Of a DNA stretch of 8,373 nucleotides, positions 1 to 7,078 are shown piece after piece. The notes under the pieces are model-generated. The model had not been told where the DNA came from. It did not search any database and saw nothing but the letters and a program-made list of their open reading frames with translations. A program made the translations under genes and the position numbers. Origin of the DNA: Lachnospiraceae bacterium (GTDB lineage: Bacteria; Bacillota_A; Clostridia; Lachnospirales; Lachnospiraceae); assembly GCA_017542725.1 (NCBI GenBank), contig JAFXWR010000309.1, forward strand, positions 1 through 8,373, read 5' to 3'. Each line of letters opens with the position of its first letter. Position 1 is the first letter of the stretch.

Positions 1-2053
1 CTATCATCTCTAACTTATCAACATCAACTCTAAGCTTATTCATATATGCAACTACATCATCTTTATAGGCATTGGCTTTGTCGCTTATATCTTTTATAAT
101 TTGAGCTTTTTTAAGATTTTTATCTAACAAATCTACATTAGTCTTTAAATTCCTTATAGACTCCAATGTGACTTCTAACAATTCTCGCTGAACAGATGAA
201 TTGAGATTTTTGTCAACTTCTCGTATAGCGTTTATTGAATTTGAAAGCCTAGTAGTATAATGAATACTAGCTGGCAAAACAAGCTTCTTGGCAATATCAA
301 TAAGTGCTAGAGCCTCTATATTTGTGACATTAATATAATTTTCAAGTGAAACTTCATATCTACATCTAAGTTCATTTTCACTCAAAATATTGAATCCAGA
401 AAACAAATCAACAACATCTTTGTCCACAAAAGCTGGTATTGCATCAACTATACTCTTTACATTACAAAGTCCTCGCTTTTCTGCCTCGACTTCCCAATCT
501 TTCGAATAACCATCTCCGCTAAATATCACTTTCTTGTGTTTCTTAAAATTATCTTGTATATATTTTTTTACATCCTCATCAAAATCTTTTGACTTAGATA
601 ATTTATCAGTAGCCTTCTTGAACTCAGACGCAACAATGGTATTTATAATAGTTATAGGCATAGCACATGAATCATTTGAGCCTACCATTCTAAATTCAAA
701 CTTATTTCCAGTAAAAGCAAATGGTGAAGTCCTGTTTCTATCCGTCACATCAAGCCACAACTCAGGCAAAGTATTGATTTGCTTTTTAATTTTTTTTCCT
801 TGTTTTGAATCTGTAGCATATCCATTTTTTACAAAATTATCAACAACATCATTTAGTTGTTCACCGATAAAGCAAGAAATAATAGCGGGTGGCGCTTCAC
901 TTGCACCAAGCCTTTGTTCCTTACCAGGGGTTGCACAAGATGCCCTTAAAAGTAGTGCATAATTATCAACTGCTGCTATTATACATGAAAGTACCAACAT
1001 AAACTGTAAGTTCTCGTGAGGAGTATTACCAGGATTAAGTAGATTAAGTCCCTTATCCGTTACAAGTGACCAGTTATTGTGCTTTCCAGAACCATTGACC
1101 CATTTGAATGGCTTTTCATGTAAGAGACATACCATATCATGCTTTTCTGCTACTCTTTTAAGCGTTTCCATCACAATTTGATTATGGTCACAAGAAATAT
1201 TTGCCTCTTCATAATTACATGCCAATTCGTGTTGTCTTGGAGCTACTTCATTATGTTGCGTTTTAGCTGGCACACCTAAAAGCCACAACTCTTCATCAAC
1301 CTCTTTCATGAATTTAAGAACTCTTGGTCTTATGGCACCATAATAGTGATCGTCAAGTTCTTGTCCCTTTGCTGATTTTGCTCCAACTAAAGTCCTTCCA
1401 CAGTAAACCAAGTCTTTTCGCATCAAAAATTTATCTTTATCAACCAAAAAATACTCTTGCTCAACACCCAACATTGAATAAACTTTTTTTGCTGACTTTT
1501 TAAATAATTTTAACAATTTAATTGATTCATTACTTATAACTTGCATACTTCTTAAAAGTGGAGTCTTGTTATCTAAAGCTTCACCACCATAAGAAATAAA
1601 TGCAGTAGGTATACATAGTGTTACTGAATCATCTATTTTTCTTAAAAAGGCTGGACTCGTGCAATCCCATATTGTATAACCTCTTGCTTCAAAAGTCGCC
1701 CTTAAATTTCCAGTAGGAAACGAAGATGCATCTGTTTCACCTTTTATAAGTTCTTTACCACTAAACTCCAAAATAGTTTTTTTGCCCTGCTCAGTTCTTA
1801 AGAAAGAATTTTGTTTTTCAGCAATGCTGTCATTGAGTGGCTCGAACCAATGAGTATAATGAGTTGCACCATTTTCTACAGCCCAATTCATAATTCCATT
1901 GGCAACATATTTTGCCAAAGACGAATCAAGTTCTAGACCATCACTAATGGTCTTCTTTAATTTCTCATACACCGTCTTTGGTAAATATTTTTTCATCATG
2001 GCATCATTAAATACATTTTTGCCATAATCTTTTTTTAAATCAAATCCACTCAT
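1..2053 (-). CDS. glnN: Type III glutamine synthetase (GSIII), C-terminus cut by window edge
   Basis: Makes glutamine from glutamate, ammonia and ATP in the cytoplasm; the long GSIII form is common in anaerobes. The frame is open for 684 codons from ATG at 2053 to the window edge with no stop. Seen in order: the GSIII-type N-terminus with VFNDAMM near residue 15; the metal-binding EQE motif at E198-E200; EVAPRQHE at 269-276; the nucleotide/catalytic loop NGSGKHNNWS at 320-329; NRTSPF with R441; and NKFEFR ending at R455. GSIII proteins are about 700 residues, and the last visible residues (VDKLEMI) resemble the stretch shortly before the family's C-terminus, so I infer only about 15-20 residues are missing. 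The start is supported by AGGAG six bases upstream. It lies 37 nt after rnfB on the same strand with no visible terminator or promoter, so read-through from the rnf operon is plausible. No frameshift seen. Confidence 0.96.
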   Translation of the reverse strand, partial: MSGFDLKKDYGKNVFNDAMMKKYLPKTVYEKLKKTISDGLELDSSLAKYVANGIMNWAVENGATHYTHWFEPLNDSIAEKQNSFLRTEQGKKTILEFSGKELIKGETDASSFPTGNLRATFEARGYTIWDCTSPAFLRKIDDSVTLCIPTAFISYGGEALDNKTPLLRSMQVISNESIKLLKLFKKSAKKVYSMLGVEQEYFLVDKDKFLMRKDLVYCGRTLVGAKSAKGQELDDHYYGAIRPRVLKFMKEVDEELWLLGVPAKTQHNEVAPRQHELACNYEEANISCDHNQIVMETLKRVAEKHDMVCLLHEKPFKWVNGSGKHNNWSLVTDKGLNLLNPGNTPHENLQFMLVLSCIIAAVDNYALLLRASCATPGKEQRLGASEAPPAIISCFIGEQLNDVVDNFVKNGYATDSKQGKKIKKQINTLPELWLDVTDRNRTSPFAFTGNKFEFRMVGSNDSCAMPITIINTIVASEFKKATDKLSKSKDFDEDVKKYIQDNFKKHKKVIFSGDGYSKDWEVEAEKRGLCNVKSIVDAIPAFVDKDVVDLFSGFNILSENELRCRYEVSLENYINVTNIEALALIDIAKKLVLPASIHYTTRLSNSINAIREVDKNLNSSVQRELLEVTLESIRNLKTNVDLLDKNLKKAQIIKDISDKANAYKDDVVAYMNKLRVDVDKLEMI

Positions 2054-2059
2054 ATCGTT

Positions 2060-2064
2060 CTCCT
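2060..2064 (-). promoter_or_regulatory. Ribosome binding site of glnN
   Basis: AGGAG on the minus strand, six bases before the glnN ATG at 2053. It fixes the start of a gene whose 3' end is outside the window. The 37-nt gap between rnfB and glnN otherwise holds only AT-rich sequence with no hairpin. Confidence 0.8.
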
Positions 2065-2090
2065 ATAAAGTCAAATAAATATAATTAGAA

Positions 2091-2876
2091 TTAACTAATA
2101 CATTTTCTTGGACATTTTGCTGCACAGTCGCCGCAATCATCACATTTATCAAAATCCATAATAGCTATATTTCCTGTAACTTTTATTGCACTCTTCGTAC
2201 AAGTTCTTTCACACATACCACAAGCTATACATGAAACTTTACATGCTTCCATAGCTGCCTTGCCCTTATCTTTATTTGAGCAAGTAACTTTATGTTTCTT
2301 ACCATATGGAACTAATTCTATAACTTTCATAGGACAAGCGTTTATACAAGCCTTACATGCTACACATTTTTCTTCATCAACTTTTGCAACTCCATCAACT
2401 ATATGTATAGCATCAAATTTACACGCCTCTACACAAGTTCCATACCCAAGACATGCATTTCTACATTTCTTCTCTCCAAAATTAGGAAGAGATGATGCTA
2501 GTCTGCAATCTTTAACACCATTGTACTCATATACTTTTTCTGCATTTATGCAAGTGCCATCACAGTGAACAAAGGCAACTTTCTTAACTGACTCTCCAGC
2601 GGAAACACCCATGACTTCACTTATCTTTGCAGCTACTGGTGCTCCACCAACAGGACATTGATTTACATCCGCTTCTCCTTTTGCAATCGCTTCTGCAAGC
2701 GCATCACATCCAGCATATCCACAGCCACCACAATTGTTTCCAGGTAAGCACTCTCTTACCTTAGCGACTTTTTCATCTACTTCTACTTTAAACACTATAG
2801 AAGATATTCCAAGGAAAATACCAATTATAAGCGCTATAAGTGAAACGAGTACTACTGAACTAATTATAATCTGCAT
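2091..2876 (-). CDS. rnfB: Rnf complex subunit RnfB, polyferredoxin electron-input subunit
   Basis: Iron-sulfur subunit thought to take electrons from reduced ferredoxin and pass them into the membrane part of the Rnf complex. It has 261 residues. An N-terminal membrane anchor spans about residues 4-26. Next comes the RnfB-type 4Fe-4S domain with C49, C52, C57 and C74 (C43 also nearby). A cysteine-bearing linker follows (C105, C109, C124). The C-terminal half is a set of ferredoxin-like motifs: C138/C142/C148/C152 with non-standard spacing, then standard CxxCxxCxxxC sets at 171-181, 216-226 and 245-255. I count 27 cysteines, enough for at least five clusters by motif. The start has AAGGAGG five bases upstream. 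The gene begins 10 nt after rnfA and is the last rnf gene, as is typical of the clostridial CDGEAB order. Two of the cluster-ending cysteines (C152, C226) are followed by K or T instead of the usual P. Confidence 0.97.
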   Translation of the reverse strand: MQIIISSVVLVSLIALIIGIFLGISSIVFKVEVDEKVAKVRECLPGNNCGGCGYAGCDALAEAIAKGEADVNQCPVGGAPVAAKISEVMGVSAGESVKKVAFVHCDGTCINAEKVYEYNGVKDCRLASSLPNFGEKKCRNACLGYGTCVEACKFDAIHIVDGVAKVDEEKCVACKACINACPMKVIELVPYGKKHKVTCSNKDKGKAAMEACKVSCIACGMCERTCTKSAIKVTGNIAIMDFDKCDDCGDCAAKCPRKCIS

Positions 2877-2886
2877 ATTCTCCTCC

Positions 2887-3480
2887 TTAACCTAAATTTA
2901 AATTTGAAAAACCAGTAAATGCAATTGCCATAAGACATGCAATTATAAGTACAATAGGTTTTCCTTTAAAACTTTCTGGTATATCATTTCCTTCAATTTT
3001 TTCTCTTATACTTGCCATGAGAATTATTGCTATACAAAATCCAGCACTAGTTCCAAATGCATATGCCATTCCTTTTGCAAAATTACTATAGTCTTGTGCC
3101 ACAGTAAGCGCAACACCCAACACAGCGCAGTTTGTTGTTATGAGCGGAAGATAAATTCCAAGCGCCTTATATAATGAAGGGACAAATTTTTTCAAAAACA
3201 TTTCCAAGAATTGAACAAGGCACGCTATAACCAATATGAAAGCGATTGTCTGCAAATAAGTAAGGTCTATACCAAACACACCAGTCTTTTCTAAAAACAT
3301 AGTGTTAATTCCAAATGTCACTGCAGTAGCCATCATTATGACAAATATAACTGCTATACCCATTCCCTTTGCTGTCTCAATCTTATTTGATACTCCAAGA
3401 AATGCGCAGATACCAAGGAACCTTGACAATACAACATTTGATATAAGGGCTGCTGATATCATAATTACTATAAATTCCAT
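2887..3480 (-). CDS. rnfA: Rnf complex membrane subunit RnfA
   Basis: Integral membrane subunit of the Rnf complex (RnfA/NqrE family), part of the ion-translocating core and a close relative of RnfE. It has 197 residues, the usual family length, with about six hydrophobic segments (near 5-25, 40-60, 73-95, 103-123, 132-154 and 172-191). C25 (in GICAFLG) and C118 (in TTNCAVLG) sit in the two inverted-repeat halves. By analogy with Nqr and Rnf structures these would share a membrane 2Fe-2S cluster with the matching pair in RnfE. Start: ATG at 3480, one base after the rnfE TAG stop, with GGAGG nine bases upstream inside rnfE. Further cysteines at 87, 149 and 182 are not assigned. Motifs, size and position all agree. 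Confidence 0.97.
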   Translation of the reverse strand: MEFIVIMISAALISNVVLSRFLGICAFLGVSNKIETAKGMGIAVIFVIMMATAVTFGINTMFLEKTGVFGIDLTYLQTIAFILVIACLVQFLEMFLKKFVPSLYKALGIYLPLITTNCAVLGVALTVAQDYSNFAKGMAYAFGTSAGFCIAIILMASIREKIEGNDIPESFKGKPIVLIIACLMAIAFTGFSNLNLG

Positions 3481-3481
3481 A

Positions 3482-4177
3482 CTACTTGCCCTCCTCTACC
3501 TTTGAAGTTTCTTTATGCAGAGTACAATGTAGACAGTCATTGTTACAACCATCTTTCTTATTTGTTGCACTTGGCAACCTCAACTTATTTTGAATTGCTG
3601 TCAAGAATGCAAGCACAAGAAAAGCTCCTGGTGGCAACACAAATAATGCTGCTCTATAATTTTCAGGTACAAATGTGAATCCATACACAGAACCAGAACC
3701 AATTAACTCTCTAATCGCGCTTATAATAATGATACCAAATGTAAAGCCCAATCCCATACCTATACCATCTCCAATAGAATTGATAACATTATTTTTTCCT
3801 GCAAATGCTTCTGCTCTACCAAATATTATACAGTTAACTACTATAAGAGGTATGTATATACCAAGCGACTCATAGAGAGCTGGAAAATATGCTTTAATCA
3901 AAAACTCAACAAGTGTTACGAATGACGCAACTATAACAATATAAATCGGAATCCTAACTCTATCAGGTGTTATTCTTCTAACCAATGATATTAGTGCATT
4001 TGAAGCGACAAGCACAGCAGTTGTTGATAAGCCCATACCAATAGCATTGGACACACTGGTTGTAACCGCCAAAGTAGGACACATACCAATCATCAAAACT
4101 AAAATTGGGTTTTCCGGAATTATTCCATTGAATATGCATCCAAAAAATGTTAATTTCTTCTCATTTGTATCTGCCAT
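3482..4177 (-). CDS. rnfE: Rnf complex membrane subunit RnfE with Cys-rich C-terminal tail
   Basis: Integral membrane subunit of the Rnf complex (RnfE/NqrD family) and partner of RnfA in the ion-translocating core. It has 231 residues from the chosen start, with about six membrane segments between residues 23 and 196. C33 (GMCPTLAVT) and C116 (VVNCIIFGRAEAF) are the cysteines expected to bind the membrane 2Fe-2S cluster together with RnfA. An ATG at 4192 lies upstream in frame, but it would overlap rnfG and include the SD as coding sequence; GGAGGT seven bases before 4177 supports the shorter form. After the last membrane segment (ending near 196) comes a soluble tail with C211-x3-C215-x2-C218-x2-H221, which may bind metal. 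Only one base separates it from both rnfG and rnfA. The family call is firm; the tail's role is unknown. Confidence 0.96.
   Translation of the reverse strand: MADTNEKKLTFFGCIFNGIIPENPILVLMIGMCPTLAVTTSVSNAIGMGLSTTAVLVASNALISLVRRITPDRVRIPIYIVIVASFVTLVEFLIKAYFPALYESLGIYIPLIVVNCIIFGRAEAFAGKNNVINSIGDGIGMGLGFTFGIIIISAIRELIGSGSVYGFTFVPENYRAALFVLPPGAFLVLAFLTAIQNKLRLPSATNKKDGCNNDCLHCTLHKETSKVEEGK
3490..3495 (-). promoter_or_regulatory. Ribosome binding site of rnfA, inside the rnfE 3' end
   Basis: AGGAGG on the minus strand, nine bases before the rnfA ATG. It lies wholly in rnfE coding sequence and encodes part of the RnfE C-terminal EEGK. The rnfE stop and the rnfA start are separated by one T (TAG-T-ATG), which suggests coupled translation. 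Confidence 0.8.
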
Positions 4178-4178
4178 A

Positions 4179-4757
4179 CTATTTACCTCCATCCATATTA
4201 ACTGCTCTATCAGCTATCATACATGCAAAAGATACAGCTTGTTTAAATGCCGTAGATGAAACTGTCGCTCCAGAAATTGTATCTACTTCATTGACATTGT
4301 TATGATTATGATTTAACCAAGAATCTAAATAACTCATTTCGGTAGTTTTCATTCCTAGTCCTGGAGTTTCTGAAGGAGTATTGGCATATCTAACTCCAGT
4401 AATATTTCCATCTTTATCAAATCCTACTATTAAATTAAGTGGTCCTCCAAACCCCTTTGAAGTACACTGAACAATATAACCAATCAGTTCTCCTTCTGCA
4501 TTCTTACATCTAAGCACTGGCTCTTCCCCATTTGTTGAAGCATCATAACCAGCTGATGCACCTATGACATCCGATGTGATATCTTCAGAAGTACTAAAGC
4601 CAGGGCAAACTTCATTAAATGCTTTTTTCTGTGCTTCTAAGTTTGCTTTATCAATTGCTGATTGTGTACCGACTTTAGCAACAGATAACACCAATACCAA
4701 GACCAATGTGATGACGAATAGCATGAGAGCATCTTTTATAATACCTGCTATTTTCAT
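4179..4757 (-). CDS. rnfG: Rnf complex flavoprotein subunit RnfG
   Basis: Membrane-anchored flavoprotein of the Rnf complex, carrying a covalently bound FMN on its extracytoplasmic domain. It has 192 residues from the chosen start. One N-terminal membrane helix covers about 11-27. The FMN-binding domain contains PSETPGLGMKT at 128-138 and the flavinylation motif DTISGAT at 159-165; by family knowledge T165 carries the FMN through a phosphoester bond made by the ApbE flavin transferase (no apbE gene is in this window). An in-frame ATG at 4805 would add 16 residues and overlap the end of rnfD; the ATG at 4757 is preferred because it has AAGGAGG nine bases upstream, follows the rnfD stop by one base, and places the membrane helix at the N-terminus. 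It ends with TAG one base before rnfE. Confidence 0.96.
   Translation of the reverse strand: MKIAGIIKDALMLFVITLVLVLVLSVAKVGTQSAIDKANLEAQKKAFNEVCPGFSTSEDITSDVIGASAGYDASTNGEEPVLRCKNAEGELIGYIVQCTSKGFGGPLNLIVGFDKDGNITGVRYANTPSETPGLGMKTTEMSYLDSWLNHNHNNVNEVDTISGATVSSTAFKQAVSFACMIADRAVNMDGGK
4185..4190 (-). promoter_or_regulatory. Ribosome binding site of rnfE, decides its start
   Basis: GGAGGT on the minus strand, seven bases before the ATG at 4177 and inside the last codons of rnfG, where it encodes the GGK end of RnfG. The alternative in-frame ATG at 4192 lies directly upstream of this motif and has no SD of its own that I can see. Confidence 0.85.
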
Positions 4758-4758
4758 A

Positions 4759-5700
4759 TTATTTGCCCTCCTTACCAAAAGCTGTAGGGATAGTGACCGA
4801 TTCAATAAGTGGAACTAATAAGTTGGAAATTAGAATTACATAAGATACACTCTCTCCAGACTTACCAAATAGTCTAAATACTCCGGTAAGTATACCAAGC
4901 AAAATTCCATATAAGACCTTTCCAAGAGGCGTAATTGGTGAGGTAGCATAATCAGTCGCCATGAAGAATGCACCAAATATAAGTCCTCCTCCCAATATTT
5001 CTCCTAATATATAATTCAAGTTTGTTGATTTACCCTGACCAAAAATCATTATAAATATCACAAAACTAACAATATAAAGTAATGGTATTCTCAAATCAAT
5101 TATTTTCTTTACAGCTAAATATATTGCTCCAAGTAAAAGACATATAGCTGAAATCTCTCCTATCGTACCTGGAATATATCCAAACAACATATCAAATAAA
5201 TTTACTTCATTGCCATTCTTTAGCATGATAAGTGGAGTTGCTGATGTGTATGCATCCACTGACATCTTGGAAGTAAAGTTATTCATATATCCTGCAAATG
5301 AAATGAGACAAAAACATCTGCCAGCAAGTGCAGGGTTCATAAAGTTTTGTCCGAGACCACCAAACAACATTTTTACAATCACTATGGCAAAAAATGAACC
5401 AACTACAGGAACAAAAAACGGAACTTCTGGTGGCATATTTAATCCAAGTATAAGTCCTGTAACTACACACGACAAATCACCAATAGTATTCGATTTCTTA
5501 ATAATAAAATTAAAAAGTGTTTCACTTAGAATCGCAGAAATTACTGCTACAGCAACAACTATAGTAGCATGAACACCAAATCTCAAAATACCCCAAACTG
5601 TAGCAGGGATTAGAGCTATGATTACATCAAGCATAATAGCACTAGTGCTAATTCTATCTCTTACATGAGGAGAGCTTTGAACATTTAATTTAAAATCCAT
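4759..5700 (-). CDS. rnfD: Rnf complex membrane flavoprotein subunit RnfD
   Basis: Integral membrane subunit of the Rnf complex (RnfD/NqrB family) with covalent FMN, placed in the electron path across the membrane next to RnfG. It has 313 residues with many hydrophobic segments from about residue 20 to 300. Family marks include SSPHVRD at 9-15, the GGLGQNFMNPALAGR stretch at 114-128, and TDYATSPITPLGK at 249-261. The flavinylation site is D149-A-Y-T-S-A-T155, with T155 the likely FMN-bearing residue. The motif reads TSAT where RnfG has SGAT, within the loose S/T-x-A-T consensus. The start follows the rnfC stop by two bases, with AAAAAGGAGG ending ten bases before the ATG. The stop is one base before rnfG. 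No sign of damage. Confidence 0.97.
   Translation of the reverse strand: MDFKLNVQSSPHVRDRISTSAIMLDVIIALIPATVWGILRFGVHATIVVAVAVISAILSETLFNFIIKKSNTIGDLSCVVTGLILGLNMPPEVPFFVPVVGSFFAIVIVKMLFGGLGQNFMNPALAGRCFCLISFAGYMNNFTSKMSVDAYTSATPLIMLKNGNEVNLFDMLFGYIPGTIGEISAICLLLGAIYLAVKKIIDLRIPLLYIVSFVIFIMIFGQGKSTNLNYILGEILGGGLIFGAFFMATDYATSPITPLGKVLYGILLGILTGVFRLFGKSGESVSYVILISNLLVPLIESVTIPTAFGKEGK
4767..4773 (-). promoter_or_regulatory. Ribosome binding site of rnfG, decides its start
   Basis: AAGGAGG on the minus strand, nine bases before the ATG at 4757, inside the last codons of rnfD, where it encodes part of KEGK. It supports the ATG at 4757 over the upstream ATG at 4805. Confidence 0.85.
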
Positions 5701-5702
5701 TA

Positions 5703-7031
5703 TTATTTTGCCTCCTTTTTACTATTTAAGTAACCACGCACTGCAAATTTCATATAACTGAAATATGGTGTCAAAGGTTTTTTGGCCGGACATACAAAAC
5801 TACAACTTCCACAAGTTATACATTCTGGACCATTCAATTTTATATATTCTTCAAAATTTCCTGCCTTAGCTGCCTTAAGCATTCTAGTAGGCACAAGGTT
5901 TATAGGACAAGCACTTACACACCTTCCACAATTAATACAATTAGTTTCTTTTTGATTTGAAAGCGGATCCTTAGTAAAGGCAAGAAGCGCTGAACTATTT
6001 TTTGACACTGGCATATCAAGACTATATATAGGTAACCCCATCATAGGTCCACCGCTTACAATCTTTTCTGGATTAGTTTTAAATCCTCCAACAAAATCTA
6101 CAACTTCTTTATAACTAATTCCAAATCTTACATTGAGATTAGCTGTTTCATTAAATGCATCACCAGAAAGAGTCATAATCCTTCTTAAAAGTGGTGTGGA
6201 TTTACATACAGCATTTCCTATGGAAATCACAGTATCAACATTATCAACTAGACATCCTGCATCTGCTGGCAAAACTGATACATTGATTTTTCTACCTGTA
6301 ACAGCAAATATCAATTGACGTTCTCCACCTTGAGGATACTTTGTCTTCATAAGTGCTGTTTCAATATTTGGTATACTACTACAAGCTTTTGTTATCTTGT
6401 CATAGGCATCTCTCTTGTTATCTTCAACACAGATGACTCCTTTTGCTCTTGGGAAAAGTTTGAGCATACATTGAAGACCTTTAACCAATATCTCAGTTTC
6501 TTCAATCATCAACCTATAGTCAGATGTAAGATATGGTTCACACTCTGCACCATTCACGAGTATATAATCTATTTTATTAGGATCCTTTGGACTTAACTTT
6601 ACATGCGTAGGAAAGCTTGCACCGCCAAGACCAACAATTCCTGCATCCTTAACTATCTTTACTATTTCATCATTTGACAAAGAGTTAAAATCTCTCTCAA
6701 CTCCAAACCCTTTAATTGCGTCATACTTCTCATCATTTTCAATTACTATACTTTCAACTTTCTGTCCACCTACTACAAGTCTCTCTTCTATTGCTGTAAC
6801 TTTTCCAGATATAGATGATAGTACATTTGCAGATATAGCCCCATCAGCTTCACCAATTATTTGTCCCATAAGTACACTGTCGCCAACTTTAACACAAGGC
6901 TTTGCCTTTGCGCCAATATGTTGTTGCATAGGAAATACTAATGTCTTGCCAGCTGCGACAACTTTAATGGGTTTATCTTTTGCAAGTTCTTTACATTCAT
7001 CAGGATGAACACCATGTTTAAATGTATACAT
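5703..7031 (-). CDS. rnfC: Rnf complex NADH-binding subunit RnfC
   Basis: Peripheral cytoplasmic subunit of the Rnf complex that exchanges electrons with NAD(H) and contains FMN and two 4Fe-4S clusters. It has 442 residues from the chosen start. An N-terminal RnfC barrel-sandwich domain covers about 30-100. The NuoF-like FMN/NADH-binding region has GLGGASFPTHVK at 134-145, NGAECEPYLTSD at 160-171 and YPQGGERQL at 232-240. An SLBB-like region follows, then two ferredoxin motifs: C365/C368/C371/C375-P and C404/C407/C410/C414-P. An in-frame ATG at 7058 would add nine residues (MLFYLKGVS), but it lies inside the terminator hairpin after efp and has no SD; AAAGGAG five bases before 7031 supports the shorter form. 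It is the first gene of the rnf operon. Confidence 0.97.
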   Translation of the reverse strand: MYTFKHGVHPDECKELAKDKPIKVVAAGKTLVFPMQQHIGAKAKPCVKVGDSVLMGQIIGEADGAISANVLSSISGKVTAIEERLVVGGQKVESIVIENDEKYDAIKGFGVERDFNSLSNDEIVKIVKDAGIVGLGGASFPTHVKLSPKDPNKIDYILVNGAECEPYLTSDYRLMIEETEILVKGLQCMLKLFPRAKGVICVEDNKRDAYDKITKACSSIPNIETALMKTKYPQGGERQLIFAVTGRKINVSVLPADAGCLVDNVDTVISIGNAVCKSTPLLRRIMTLSGDAFNETANLNVRFGISYKEVVDFVGGFKTNPEKIVSGGPMMGLPIYSLDMPVSKNSSALLAFTKDPLSNQKETNCINCGRCVSACPINLVPTRMLKAAKAGNFEEYIKLNGPECITCGSCSFVCPAKKPLTPYFSYMKFAVRGYLNSKKEAK

Positions 7032-7036
7032 AGATA

Positions 7037-7043
7037 CTCCTTT
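7037..7043 (-). promoter_or_regulatory. Ribosome binding site of rnfC, decides its start
   Basis: AAAGGAG on the minus strand, five bases before the ATG at 7031. It lies just 3' of the T-run of the putative terminator, so translation of rnfC starts almost directly downstream of that hairpin. The upstream ATG at 7058 has no such motif. Confidence 0.85.
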
Positions 7044-7048
7044 CAAAT

Positions 7049-7078
7049 AAAAAAGCATAACAATTTAGTTATGCTCTT
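7049..7078 (-). terminator. Probable intrinsic terminator between efp and rnfC
   Basis: On the minus strand AGCATAAC (7075-7068) and GTTATGCT (7061-7054) form a perfect 8-bp stem around a 6-base loop TAAATT, followed by a run of six T (7054-7049, the first being the last stem base). The stem can be extended three pairs by AAG against the T-run, one of them G-U. The efp stop codon TAA lies within the 5' arm. The stem has only three G-C pairs, so efficiency may be moderate; it could work as a partial terminator or attenuator ahead of rnf. Confidence 0.65.

Noticed and set aside
534..962. Plus-strand open frame of 142 codons
   Set aside because: It lies entirely antisense to the conserved glnN catalytic region, has no family resemblance and low-complexity Ser/Phe-rich content; it is a shadow of glnN.
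2054..2090. TTGACT in the rnfB-glnN gap as a -35 box
   Set aside because: It ends only a few bases before the glnN SD, so any -10 box would fall inside glnN; no matching TATAAT is seen.
2260..2568. Plus-strand open frame of 102 codons
   Set aside because: Antisense to the cysteine motifs of rnfB, no recognisable domain and no supporting SD; a shadow frame.
3515..3550. C-x3-C-x2-C in the RnfE tail read as a radical SAM motif
   Set aside because: It lies in a short C-terminal tail of a membrane protein without any TIM-barrel domain, so the spacing match is taken as coincidence.
5279..5470. Minus-strand 63-codon Cys/Trp-rich open frame
   Set aside because: It is in another frame inside intact rnfD, and its Cys/Trp richness comes from the frame-shifted reading of rnfD codons.
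7032..7058. Upstream ATG giving a nine-residue N-terminal extension of RnfC
   Set aside because: The ATG lies in the terminator stem and has no SD, while the ATG at 7031 has AAAGGAG at ideal spacing and gives the usual family N-terminus.
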